From Roseivirga sp. (lineage in GTDB: Bacteria > Bacteroidota > Bacteroidia > Cytophagales > Cyclobacteriaceae), in NCBI GenBank assembly GCA_018402485.1, contig JAGYIY010000003.1:186001-250000 (forward strand): a stretch of DNA of 64,000 nt, in the 5' to 3' direction. Below are positions 41,881-50,856 of this stretch, in pieces. Positions within the stretch are counted from its first letter, which is position 1. Each line of letters opens with the position of its first letter. Both the position numbers and the translations under genes were made by a program. The notes beneath the pieces were generated by a model. It made no database searches and had not been told where the DNA came from. It saw nothing but the letters and a program-made list of their open reading frames with translations.

Positions 41881-43335
41881 TCACAATAACGGAGCCATCA
41901 ATCGGCAAACGGACTCCTTTAATTTTTGGGGTAATTTGCGTTGTTTCCAACGTTGTAAGGTAAGCTCTTCAGTTTCTTTTTTGTCTAACTCAAAGTGTTC
42001 ATTTAATGTATTAACCAACTCCTTGTCATATAAATACGTGTTCACCTCATGGTTGAGATCGAAGCTGCGATAATCCATGTTGGCGGAACCTACGGAAGCA
42101 AATACATCGTCAATGATCATTACTTTGCTATGCAAGAAGCCTTTTTTGTAAAGGTAAATGTGAACTCCTTCTTTCATCAAATTTTGCAAAAAAGAAAAAG
42201 AAGCTGCATGCACAATCCAAGAATCTGAGTCTTGTGGAATCATTAACTCTACTTGGACATCACTTTTGGCTGCCGTATAGAGGGCATTTAAAATGCTCTC
42301 ATTGGGAATGAAATAGGGCGTGGCTATGCGGATGCGGTCTCTGGCCGCATTGATGGCCAGTAAAAAAGTATCCATGATACTCGACAGTTCCCAATGGGGT
42401 CCACTGCCATTCACTTGTACTTTGTGGGCTCCCGTTTGTGCCATCACAGGGAAGAGGTATTTATCTTCCGGCAGCTCTTGCTGGGTAACGAACTGCCAAT
42501 TGAGCATAAATAAAAACTGCAAAGCTTTTACGGATTCTCCCTCTAGCATTAAATGGGTGTCTCTCCAATACGGATGGGTATTAGGGCCATTGAAATACCT
42601 TTGCGAAATGTTCATGCCTCCGGTAAAACCTACATGACCATCGATGACCACTATCTTTCTATGGTCACGGTAATTGATTTTACTGGCAAATGATGGAAAG
42701 AGTACTGGCATAAATTCAGCTATCTCTATCCCTGAAGCTTTCATTTTTTTAAAAAAGGATTGTTTTAAACCGAGTGTTCCCACACCGTCTACAAGCATCC
42801 GTACTTTTAAGCCAGCCCTTGCTTTTTCTTTTAAAATTTCAGCTACTTGATTGCCTACCGTATCCATTTCAAAAATATAATACTCAATGTGTATGTGATA
42901 TCTAGCATTTTTTAAGGCTTGTATCAATGCTGGGAATTTTTCCTCTCCATTTTTTAAAATGGTTACTTGGTTGTTTAAGGTGAAGGGTGATAAATCTTTG
43001 TTCAAAAAGCGAATGAGTCTTTCAAAAGGTTGAAGGCTTTTGTCTTGTAAAGATTCTAGGGGGTATTTTTTTTCTACGCGGTGTCTCAAATAGTCTTCAC
43101 CATAGGCCCGGTTGATGAATTGCCTTTTGGCAATGATTTTCTTTTTCCTAATGGTTTGTCCAAAAAATAAATAAATCACAAGCCCAAGAATAGGTAGCAA
43201 TACCAGCAAGAGCAAATAAGAATGTGTTTTGAGTGGGTTGCGGTTATCTAATATGATGTCTACTACCACAAAAAAAATGAACAGGTAGTAAAGAGGTAAA
43301 ATGTAGGGCGAAATCAGTTGCCAAAATTCAAGCAT
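41881..43335 (-). CDS. cls: cardiolipin synthase (phospholipase D type)
   Basis: 484 residues. Two N-terminal membrane helices (about 10-28 and 38-58) are followed by two PLD HKD motifs: HRKIVVIDGHVGFTGG near 222-237 and HSKVMIIDDVFASVGSANMDYRSF near 395-418. The PLDc_N plus double-HKD order and length fit ClsA. It condenses two phosphatidylglycerols at the inner membrane. It ends 155 bp right of the composite repeat. Confidence 0.93.
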   Translation of the reverse strand: MLEFWQLISPYILPLYYLFIFFVVVDIILDNRNPLKTHSYLLLLVLLPILGLVIYLFFGQTIRKKKIIAKRQFINRAYGEDYLRHRVEKKYPLESLQDKSLQPFERLIRFLNKDLSPFTLNNQVTILKNGEEKFPALIQALKNARYHIHIEYYIFEMDTVGNQVAEILKEKARAGLKVRMLVDGVGTLGLKQSFFKKMKASGIEIAEFMPVLFPSFASKINYRDHRKIVVIDGHVGFTGGMNISQRYFNGPNTHPYWRDTHLMLEGESVKALQFLFMLNWQFVTQQELPEDKYLFPVMAQTGAHKVQVNGSGPHWELSSIMDTFLLAINAARDRIRIATPYFIPNESILNALYTAAKSDVQVELMIPQDSDSWIVHAASFSFLQNLMKEGVHIYLYKKGFLHSKVMIIDDVFASVGSANMDYRSFDLNHEVNTYLYDKELVNTLNEHFELDKKETEELTLQRWKQRKLPQKLKESVCRLMAPLL

Positions 43336-43360
43336 GATGAAAAAATCGAAACATCATTGT

Positions 43361-44206
43361 TTATGGAATCCATTTAACATCTTTAAAGTTAGGCTTTCTT
43401 TTTTCCAAAAATGCATTTCTACCTTCTTTTGCTTCTTCGGTCATGTAAGCCAGTCGGGTAGCCTCTCCGGCAAAAACCTGCTGACCGACCATGCCATCAT
43501 CTGTTAAATTAAAGGCGAATTTCAACATTTTAATGGATGTAGGCGACTTGGCTAATATCTCTTGTGCCCAATCGTAAGCCGTATCTTCCAATGCTTCATG
43601 TGGAATTACCGCATTTACCATTCCCATGTCGTAGGCTTCCTGCGCTGTGTAATTTCTACCTAAGAAAAAGATTTCACGTGCTCTTTTTTGGCCGACCATT
43701 TTGGCCAAATATGCCGAACCATAACCACCATCGAAGCTGGTGACATCGGCATCAGTCTGTTTGAAAATGGCATGCTCTTTACTCGCTAAGGTCAGGTCGC
43801 AAACGGTGTGTAAGCTGTGCCCACCGCCTACTGCCCAGCCCGGACATACGCAAATAACCACTTTTGGCATAAATCGGATAAGACGCTGCACCTCTAAAAT
43901 ATTAAGCCTAGGCATACCGTCATCATCTACATAGCCTTGATGCCCTCTGGCATTTTGATCTCCTCCTGAGCAAAAAGCCCAGCCACCATCTTTAGAAGAG
44001 GGGCCTTCGCCAGAAAGCAGCACCACACCTATGCTGGTATCTTCTCGGGCATCGAGCAAAGCTTCAAACAGTTCTGCTACCGTTTTAGGCCGAAAGGCAT
44101 TGCGCACCTCAGGGCGGTTGAAGGCGATACGGGCCACACCATCTCCCGATTTTTTATAGGTAATGTCTTGATAATCTTTAACAGAGGTCCAGTTGACTTT
44201 GCTCAT
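43361..44206 (-). CDS. menB: 1,4-dihydroxy-2-naphthoyl-CoA synthase MenB
   Basis: 281 residues from the ATG at 44206. The longer frame adds 47 residues (to 44347) that are hydrophobic and not family-like, so I exclude them. The crotonase fold shows FNRPEVRNAFRPKTV, the FCSGGDQNARG oxyanion loop, GWAVGGGHSLHTVCDLTLAS, and TDADVTSFDGGYGSAYLA with the MenB-specific catalytic Asp/Tyr. It closes the naphthalene ring of menaquinone. The rest of the pathway (menF, D, E) is 6.7 kb away at 50.9-54.9 kb. Confidence 0.96.
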   Translation of the reverse strand: MSKVNWTSVKDYQDITYKKSGDGVARIAFNRPEVRNAFRPKTVAELFEALLDAREDTSIGVVLLSGEGPSSKDGGWAFCSGGDQNARGHQGYVDDDGMPRLNILEVQRLIRFMPKVVICVCPGWAVGGGHSLHTVCDLTLASKEHAIFKQTDADVTSFDGGYGSAYLAKMVGQKRAREIFFLGRNYTAQEAYDMGMVNAVIPHEALEDTAYDWAQEILAKSPTSIKMLKFAFNLTDDGMVGQQVFAGEATRLAYMTEEAKEGRNAFLEKRKPNFKDVKWIP

Positions 44207-44391
44207 AGTTGCTTCAGTAAGTGTGCAAAATACATTCATGCACGGGAGAAACAAAAATAAAATGTAGGCTTTTGGCATGGGAGAGCTAAAGAAACAAGAT
44301 GGGAATAAGAAAGGAGGTGTTTGCTGTCTTTTTAAAAAAATAGGCAATGCTCATTTGCTTGATATTTGTTTGCCCTTTATCTTCAAGAAAG

Positions 44392-45036
44392 ATGGAGACC
44401 TTGAGTAAGCTTCAGCATAAATCTTTATATAAAGTCGCATTTGGGCTGGCTATATTTACCATTTTATATAATCTGGCAGAAGGCCTTATTTCGACTTTTT
44501 TGGGTTTTGAAGATGAGAGTTTGGCCTTATTTGGCTTTGGAACAGATAGTTTTATTGAGGTTATTTCAGGTTTGGGAATAGCCCATATGATTCTTCGCAT
44601 TCAAAATAACCCATCCATTGGGCGAGATGGCTTTGAGCGCAAAGCACTGCGCATCACGGGAACAGCATTTTACCTACTGGTCATCGGTCTTACCATCACC
44701 TCAGTGTATCATTTATGGACAGGACATCAACCTGAAACTACCCTTTGGGGGGTTGTAATTTCATCTGTCTCTATTTTGATAATGTGGGTGCTTGTTTTTT
44801 GGAAGAAAAAAGTGGGTCGATTGCTTGCATCAGAACCCATTCTAGCTGATGCCAATTGTACCTTAGTTTGCGTATATATGTCAGTTATTCTTCTGGTAAG
44901 TAGTGGGGTTTACGAATTGTTTACCATTCCGTATATCGATAGTTTTGGAACATTGGGCTTAGCTTATTTTGCTTTTAAAGAAGGTCGCGAGTGCTTTGAA
45001 AAGGCCAATAGCGATAAATACTGCGGTTGTCACTAA
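44392..45036 (+). CDS. membrane protein, cation-transporter (CDF)-like
   Basis: 214 residues from the ATG at 44392; the frame goes 15 codons further up but those do not look like a family N-terminus. There are five to six membrane helices. AEGLISTFLGFEDESLALFGFGTDSFIEVISGLGIAHM resembles CDF helix 2 (Asp ligands), and ADANCTLVCVYMSVILLVSSGVYELF resembles the second half-motif. There is no cytoplasmic domain; it ends in a metal-like tail KYCGCH. It may be a transporter of divalent metal or a truncated relative. Divergent to menB. Confidence 0.65.
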   Translation: METLSKLQHKSLYKVAFGLAIFTILYNLAEGLISTFLGFEDESLALFGFGTDSFIEVISGLGIAHMILRIQNNPSIGRDGFERKALRITGTAFYLLVIGLTITSVYHLWTGHQPETTLWGVVISSVSILIMWVLVFWKKKVGRLLASEPILADANCTLVCVYMSVILLVSSGVYELFTIPYIDSFGTLGLAYFAFKEGRECFEKANSDKYCGCH

Positions 45037-45214
45037 TTTACCCGCCGCACTAATCTGACATGATTATCTCATTTCAAAAAGAATGAAATAATAGGATTTT
45101 ATACTCACCAAAAACTTTATCAGATCAATTCCTTGTTAACGCTCCTATTTTTTTAATACCATTAGGTGTTTGGCCAGCCTATTTCCAAATGTCCTATGAC
45201 GAAAAATAAAAAAA

Positions 45215-45243
45215 GCCATCTCATAAATTGAGATGGCTTTTTT
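45215..45243. terminator. bidirectional intrinsic terminator
   Basis: Perfect 9-bp stem GCCATCTCA / TGAGATGGC with a 5-nt loop, followed by six T and preceded by a run of A. It lies between the CDF-like gene (top) and the propeller gene (bottom), so it can stop transcription both ways. Confidence 0.93.
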
Positions 45244-45258
45244 GTATGAAACAAATCT

Positions 45259-48200
45259 TTATTTTTTAATGGGGTCTGAGAAATCTTTGAAATAACTCAA
45301 ATCTGTAGCTTCATAAACAGATTTGAATTTAGGCCATTCATTTCGAAAGAATGTATTGACTTGCTGTAAAGCATCTGCCATCATTTTCTCAGCATTGGCT
45401 TTTAAGTCTCTTTCATTAGGCCCAGGTGCTGTTATTCGTGAGCTTGCATAGCGGCTCGCTTGACTGATCCAGGTCCCTGCATTCGGTGTAAAGTTCCTCA
45501 CAATGCCTTGTGCATTTCTGTCTCTTGGTAGGCCAATTGTGATTTCTCTTATCCTGTTGAATTGGGCTTCTAGAGAATCCAAAGCTACTTTGAGTTCTTT
45601 GGTATCCGCATCTTCAGCCGCTTTCATTTGAGCTTCAACTTTCTCAATCACACCCGCAGCTTCGCGGACACGATTCGTGATGTTACCCCAGTCTTGAGAC
45701 ATTTTTAGCATTTCATCCTCAAAATCTTGCTTCGCTTTTAAATCAGCCATGTTAACATCTACTCTAGGGTCATAATGTACCTTAACGACCTTGGTTATGG
45801 AGAGGTCTCCTAAGGTTAAAACAACCTGATAGTCACCTGGTAAAACCGAACCGGCAGCTTGTTCACGGTTGCCAGCTCCGCCACCAAAACGACCAAATCC
45901 TCCACCACCAACACGTTCAACAGGGTAGGGATTACGTCTTCTTAAGTCCCAGCGTATACGATTCATTTCGCCTTTTTTAATGTTGTTGGTGCTCGTTCTA
46001 ATCGTATCTCCATTGGTGTTTAATACAGCCATGCTTACTTTAGTAGGAAGCTTTTTGGAGGTGACTTCAGAGGACGCTTCCTCTTTGTTTTTTCTATTTC
46101 TTCTTTTCGAATTGGATGCTTCCTCAACTGCTTCCTTTGCGGTATCGTCTTTCACATAGAATCTGATTTCAGCAGATCCAAAGTACTTATTATCGCCTTC
46201 AAAGGGCCCACCATCAGCAGGGAATCGCATACCCGGTGGCTGTCGGTATGTCATTTGATAGGCATCAGCAATATCGAAAACGATAAGCTCTTCTTTCAAC
46301 GCATTTTCAAAGCCTTTGGCAGCAAACTCACGTAAGGGGCGTATATCGTCTAACACGTAAAAGGAACGTCCAAACGTACCAATGGCTAAATCATGTTCTC
46401 TTTCCTGAATGGCCAAGTCCATGGTCGAAGCAGAAGGGTAACCATGTGTCCATTTATTCCAATTCTGTGCTTTATCAAAGCTTACATACAAACCATTTTC
46501 AGTACCTAAAAAGACCAAGTTAGGTTCAACAGGGTCTTGAATGATCGACAGTGTATAACCGAATACATCGCTATCGTCTACAATACGTGTCCAAGTTTGT
46601 CCGTAATCAGAAGTATGATAGGCATAAGCTGACCAGTCATTTCTTCTGTAGTTGTTCGCAATGACCCAAGCTTCGCCAGCATTGTACTTAGAAGCTGTGA
46701 TTTGAGGAATCCAGCTACCTGCGGGAAGCCCCGGAAGTTTGGCAGCTACATTCTCCCAGTTGGCACCTCTATCTCTTGTTACCTGAACATTACCATCATC
46801 AGTACCCACATAAATCACATTGCGATCTACAGGGCTTGGCGCGATGGTCAAAAGTGTGGTATGATTTTCTGCACCCGTGGCATCAATGGTCAAACCGCCA
46901 CTTTCTCCTTGCTTTTGCTTTTCAGGATCATTAGTTGTTAAGTCAGGTGAAAGAACTTCCCAATCATCTCCGCGGTTGCTACTGTAATGTAAATGTTGTG
47001 AACCGTAATACACACCGTTATTGTCGTGAGGATCTACGGCAACCGGAGCATTCCAATTAAAACGTAAGGTGATAGAAGTATCCGGTGAGGTAGGTTTAAC
47101 GGTTTTATTGTAGCCCGAAACTTTATCGTAACGAGTTACATTTCCTTGTTGCGACATGGTGTAACCGTAGCGAGAATCGCCCGGAACCGGTGCAACATCA
47201 AATCCGTCACCAAAGCTCAATTCTTGCCAGTCGTGGTTACGAATGCCTGCGTAGTTGAATACGTAAGATGGCCCTACCCAAGAGCCATTGTCTTGCATGC
47301 CACCATATAAATTGTAGGGGAATTCATTGTCTACATTGATGTGATAAAACTGGCCAACAGGAAGTTTTCCTGCAAAACGCCAGGTTTTACCCATGTCACG
47401 AGAAATATTCAAACCACCGTCATTCCCATCAACTAGGAAGTTTGGATCGTCGGGGTGGATGTACCAAGCATGATGATCGGGGTGTACACCAGAATAGGGA
47501 AGGATCACTTCAAAAGATTTCCCACCATCCTCGGAGCGCGAAACACGAGAGTATAAGCTGTATAACCTATTTTCATTTTGGGGATCGACATGTATGTCGT
47601 GATAATAGAACGGTCGATCACCAATGTTGTTGACACGAGCTGAAGCACCTCTTAATTCCCAGTTAAGTCCACCATCTGTTGTACGATATAGGCCATTGGC
47701 TTTAGATTCAATCAGGGCATAGACATAGTCAGGTTGGCTTTTCGAAATGGCTAAACCGATTCTTCCATATTCTCCTTTGGGTAAACCATTTTCACCAGAA
47801 AGATTTTTCCAGTTGTCGCCACCGTCTAAGGTCATGTACAAACCGGAACCCTCACCACCTGATTTGAAGAACCAAGGCCATCTTTTGTGCTCCCACATGG
47901 CGACATAGATTTTATTGGGATTCACAGGATCCATCACCATATCGGCTACACCTGTTAATTCATTGTTGTAGAGGATTTGTTCCCAAGTTTCTCCACCATC
48001 AGTGGTGCGGTAAAGCCCTCTTTCAGGGTGTTCCCCCCAAGGAGAACCAATGGCACCGACATAGACAATGTCCGGATTGTCGGGATGAATTAGGATGCGG
48101 TGAATGTTACGGGTTTTTTCGAGCCCCATTAATTCAAAAGTTTCGCCTCCATCGATAGATTTATAAACACCATAACCACTCGAAACAGAGTTTCTTGGGT

Positions 48201-48558
48201 TTCCTTCTCCGGTTCCTACCCATATGATGTCAGGATTTTTTTGATGTATTTTGATGGCACCAATACCTAAAATAGCTTCTTCATCAAATAGAGGTTCCCA
48301 ATTCAGACCTCCACCTGTGCTGCGCCATAAGCCGCCCGAGGCAGCTCCGGCATATATGATTTCCGGATTACTTTCTACCACATCAATTGCGGTAATCCTA
48401 CCACTCATGGTGGCGGGGCCAATGCTGCGGGCTTTCATGTCCTTGAATAAATCCATATCCACTTTTTGTGCCATACCTAGCGATACAAGAAGGAACAGGA
48501 AAAAGGACGTCGTGATGAATTTTCGCATTGAAAAATCGATAGTGCGTTTGTTCTTCAT
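45259..48558 (-). CDS. large secreted VPS10/BNR beta-propeller protein (sortilin-like)
   Basis: 1099 residues, or 1089 if the ATG at 48528 is used, where the signal peptide MRKFITTSFFLFLLVSLGMAQ begins. Many BNR/Asp-box repeats of the form STGGGLNWEPLF, SIDGGETFEL, TTDGGETWEQ, TLDGGDNWKN, SEDGGKSFEV and SFDKAQNWNKW build two propellers over residues 60-760. A further region to about 1000 has Gly-rich FGGFGGGAG-like turns and a helical end. In Bacteroidota such proteins are exported envelope or cell-surface proteins of unknown role. No T9SS sorting tail is obvious at the C-terminus. Confidence 0.8.
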   Translation of the reverse strand: MKNKRTIDFSMRKFITTSFFLFLLVSLGMAQKVDMDLFKDMKARSIGPATMSGRITAIDVVESNPEIIYAGAASGGLWRSTGGGLNWEPLFDEEAILGIGAIKIHQKNPDIIWVGTGEGNPRNSVSSGYGVYKSIDGGETFELMGLEKTRNIHRILIHPDNPDIVYVGAIGSPWGEHPERGLYRTTDGGETWEQILYNNELTGVADMVMDPVNPNKIYVAMWEHKRWPWFFKSGGEGSGLYMTLDGGDNWKNLSGENGLPKGEYGRIGLAISKSQPDYVYALIESKANGLYRTTDGGLNWELRGASARVNNIGDRPFYYHDIHVDPQNENRLYSLYSRVSRSEDGGKSFEVILPYSGVHPDHHAWYIHPDDPNFLVDGNDGGLNISRDMGKTWRFAGKLPVGQFYHINVDNEFPYNLYGGMQDNGSWVGPSYVFNYAGIRNHDWQELSFGDGFDVAPVPGDSRYGYTMSQQGNVTRYDKVSGYNKTVKPTSPDTSITLRFNWNAPVAVDPHDNNGVYYGSQHLHYSSNRGDDWEVLSPDLTTNDPEKQKQGESGGLTIDATGAENHTTLLTIAPSPVDRNVIYVGTDDGNVQVTRDRGANWENVAAKLPGLPAGSWIPQITASKYNAGEAWVIANNYRRNDWSAYAYHTSDYGQTWTRIVDDSDVFGYTLSIIQDPVEPNLVFLGTENGLYVSFDKAQNWNKWTHGYPSASTMDLAIQEREHDLAIGTFGRSFYVLDDIRPLREFAAKGFENALKEELIVFDIADAYQMTYRQPPGMRFPADGGPFEGDNKYFGSAEIRFYVKDDTAKEAVEEASNSKRRNRKNKEEASSEVTSKKLPTKVSMAVLNTNGDTIRTSTNNIKKGEMNRIRWDLRRRNPYPVERVGGGGFGRFGGGAGNREQAAGSVLPGDYQVVLTLGDLSITKVVKVHYDPRVDVNMADLKAKQDFEDEMLKMSQDWGNITNRVREAAGVIEKVEAQMKAAEDADTKELKVALDSLEAQFNRIREITIGLPRDRNAQGIVRNFTPNAGTWISQASRYASSRITAPGPNERDLKANAEKMMADALQQVNTFFRNEWPKFKSVYEATDLSYFKDFSDPIKK

Positions 48559-48676
48559 TAGTTTTTACTTTTTGATTGAATAACATTCAATGTAAAAGCA
48601 AAAAATAAGGGGCAAAACCTGTATTGTTAGGAACGCAAAATTCAGGGTATGAATGGTTGCGCAGTTGGATAGGGGT

Positions 48677-49345
48677 TTAATCTAAGCGTATGTTTATTCC
48701 AAGTATACCTTGCCAATGGTTAAAACGGGCTTGTTGGACGTCAAGCGAATATTGGGTTGCGTCTCTGTCGAAACTTACAGAGTTTGGAGTCAAAAATTCA
48801 GTTCGGCTGCTGCGTATGTCTCTGATTCCAACATCCAGAAAAATGGCTTCATCAAGCTCAATCTGAACACCCACGCCAAATCCGTAGCTGAGAGCAAAAT
48901 CATGAATATCTAAGAAATGATCATAAAAATCGTCACGACCTCTGCCCCGAATGATAGACCGGGTATATACTCCTTGAACACCTATTTGTCCTTCAATATA
49001 GGGCCTTACATATCCCTTGTCTATGATATGAAAACGTGTGAGAATAGACATTTGCAGCAACTCAAACTGTCGCCTGTAGCGAACATCACCCAAAATGGTA
49101 CCGTGCCAGCCTTTTCTTAGTTCTGAGCCATAGCGAACCATGCCAAAATTTAACCCTACTTGTAGCGGACTTGTCGGTATTCGGTATAAGCCCTCAATAC
49201 CAAAACCGCCACCCCAAATGTTGGGAGCAGCCTCTTTCAAATCACCTGTCGGATGAAAGGACTGCAAATGAAAACCAGCTGAAAATTGGGCAATGACACC
49301 GAGATGAATGACTGACATGAAAAAGAAAACATAGACCCAACGCAT
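48677..49345 (-). CDS. outer-membrane beta-barrel protein
   Basis: 222 residues with a signal peptide ending near VIAQ (about 20). The rest alternates short strands and Gly/aromatic turns, PLQVGLNFGMVRYGS, VRPYIEGQIGVQGVYT and DEAIFLDVGIRDIRSS, ending in GILGINIRLD, typical of an 8-stranded barrel. No further function can be read. It is divergent to the LexA-like gene (106 bp gap), which raises the chance of shared control. Confidence 0.75.
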   Translation of the reverse strand: MRWVYVFFFMSVIHLGVIAQFSAGFHLQSFHPTGDLKEAAPNIWGGGFGIEGLYRIPTSPLQVGLNFGMVRYGSELRKGWHGTILGDVRYRRQFELLQMSILTRFHIIDKGYVRPYIEGQIGVQGVYTRSIIRGRGRDDFYDHFLDIHDFALSYGFGVGVQIELDEAIFLDVGIRDIRSSRTEFLTPNSVSFDRDATQYSLDVQQARFNHWQGILGINIRLD

Positions 49346-49400
49346 ATTCGATAATTTACATAAACTTTAGCAAAAAACACGCCAAAAATTAAATGCTAAT

Positions 49401-49429
49401 TATATTTGCTTAATACTAATCTTATTAGT
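49401..49429 (+). promoter_or_regulatory. promoter -7 element plus operator dyad of the LexA-like gene
   Basis: TATATTTG at 49401-49408 is a full TAnnTTTG match. Seven bases further is the perfect dyad ACTAAT-CTT-ATTAGT (49415-49429), which would cover the transcription start and lies 22 bp before the ATG. A -33 TTG is not clear. Position and symmetry fit self-repression by the encoded regulator. Confidence 0.55.
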
Positions 49430-49451
49430 TTAATTTAATTATTTTTACTTC

Positions 49452-50237
49452 ATGAGTAGGCTATCAGAAAATATTAAGCATTTAAGGAAGCTAAAAGGTT
49501 GGACGCAAAACGATCTGGCCGAAAAGATTGATATTAAGCGTTCGTTAGTGGGGGCTTATGAAGAAGGACGTGCAGATCCTAGACTAAGCAATTTAAGCAA
49601 ACTATCGCGGTTGTTTCACCTTACGGTAGATATGCTCATGCACAGAGATTTAACTTCAAAAAGTTTGGCACAAATAGAGCGTTTAGGACATGAAAAGGCC
49701 GGGTCTGGGCAGATTTTATCCATAACAGTAGATGGGAATGACGAAGAGTACATAGACCTTATTCCTCAGAAAGCCTCTGCTGGCTATTTGAATGGCTATG
49801 CCGATCCACAGTATTTAGAAGAATTACCTAAGTTCCGTTTGCCTAACCTTCCCAAAACTGGTACCTATCGCGCCTTTGAAATTAATGGTGACTCGATGTT
49901 GCCCCTTAAGCCAGGTACCATCATTATAGGGCGATATTTAAGTGATTTGTTGGAATTGAAAAGCGGTCAATGCTATGTAATTCTCTCGGAACAAGAAGGG
50001 GTAGTTTTTAAAAGGGTTTTTGATTACACCCAAGAACATGGTCAGCTTTTCCTGGTTTCTGACAACAAAGCTTACCCACCATTTAAAATTGATACTTCGG
50101 ATGTATTGGAGATTTGGGAAGCAAAAGCCTTTCTCAGTATGGAGTTTCCTGACTACGGGGAAGATGACATGAGCTTTGAGAAACTGAAGAATATTGTACT
50201 TGATCTTCAACGCGAGATTATTCAATTAAAGGGGTAA
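49452..50237 (+). CDS. XRE/S24 LexA-CI-like repressor
   Basis: 261 residues. Residues 6-60 are an XRE helix-turn-helix (LRKLKGWTQNDLAEKIDIKRSLVGAYEEG). The C-terminal S24 peptidase domain holds Ser148 in GDSM and Lys187 in VVFKRV, the catalytic pair of LexA/CI. A possible self-cleavage site Ala110-Gly111 (KASAGY) stands 37 residues before the Ser, close to the LexA spacing. A helical tail (FEKLKNIVLDLQREIIQLKG) is extra. This suggests a damage- or signal-inducible repressor. No phage genes surround it, so it is probably chromosomal. Confidence 0.88.
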   Translation: MSRLSENIKHLRKLKGWTQNDLAEKIDIKRSLVGAYEEGRADPRLSNLSKLSRLFHLTVDMLMHRDLTSKSLAQIERLGHEKAGSGQILSITVDGNDEEYIDLIPQKASAGYLNGYADPQYLEELPKFRLPNLPKTGTYRAFEINGDSMLPLKPGTIIIGRYLSDLLELKSGQCYVILSEQEGVVFKRVFDYTQEHGQLFLVSDNKAYPPFKIDTSDVLEIWEAKAFLSMEFPDYGEDDMSFEKLKNIVLDLQREIIQLKG

Positions 50238-50856
50238 GGGGTATCCAACTCTTCTTGCCCGACAACATGCCCTATGGCATTTAAGGATAGGTATATTTCA
50301 ATTCGCCCAAATTGGATCAGAAATTCATCCCAAAAAAATAAGTTTGTGTTCTTTTGAGATAGAGACAAAAATCACAATCAAAGATCATTCAAATGTTATT
50401 GGAGTCTTCTTCATTTTGAATAAGAAGTAAGATGTTTTCGTTCTGGAGCAGCTGCCCTCTGAAAAATCCGGCAGTATTTACCAATATCAGAGGGGAAATG
50501 CCAGTGTGTGTTCCAATCAGAATGTTTTTGTAGTTAGGTCGAAGGTGCACAATATTGTTTCTGCTTCATTATACTTTTGTTCGATAGTCTAAATTACCTT
50601 GACTATTAATGCTTGCAAGAGGCAGAACGACGTTTATACCATTGGAAATGGTACTTGTATTTCACCTAAATTTTTTCTTTCCAAACCCTTCATTAAAGCG
50701 AACCTATAAAAAATGAAAATCAACATCTAAAATAAACCAACAGTAGCGCTTAGCACCTCATTTTGAAATTTAATACCATCACCCAACCGCAAGGTGTTGG
50801 GAGCATTTTCATGATGGGTTGGGGTATGCTGTTTGTAAACTGAAGCTAACAAGGGG
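50238..50856. other. 619 bp gap with a possible gene remnant
   Basis: No start-to-stop gene. On the bottom strand 50389-50565 is an open stretch of 58 codons reading like protein (PNYKNILIGTHTGISPLI and NTAGFFRGQLLQNENILLL) but without an ATG and with a stop just above it, so it may be a decayed gene. Near 50781-50824 the words ACCCAACC, GTTGGG and GGGTTGGGG form nested inverted repeats. Nothing else recognised. Confidence 0.4.

Noticed and set aside
43361..44347. menB with 47 more N-terminal residues
   Set aside because: The extra part is hydrophobic and Cys/Phe-rich and not part of MenB; the ATG at 44206 fits the family start.
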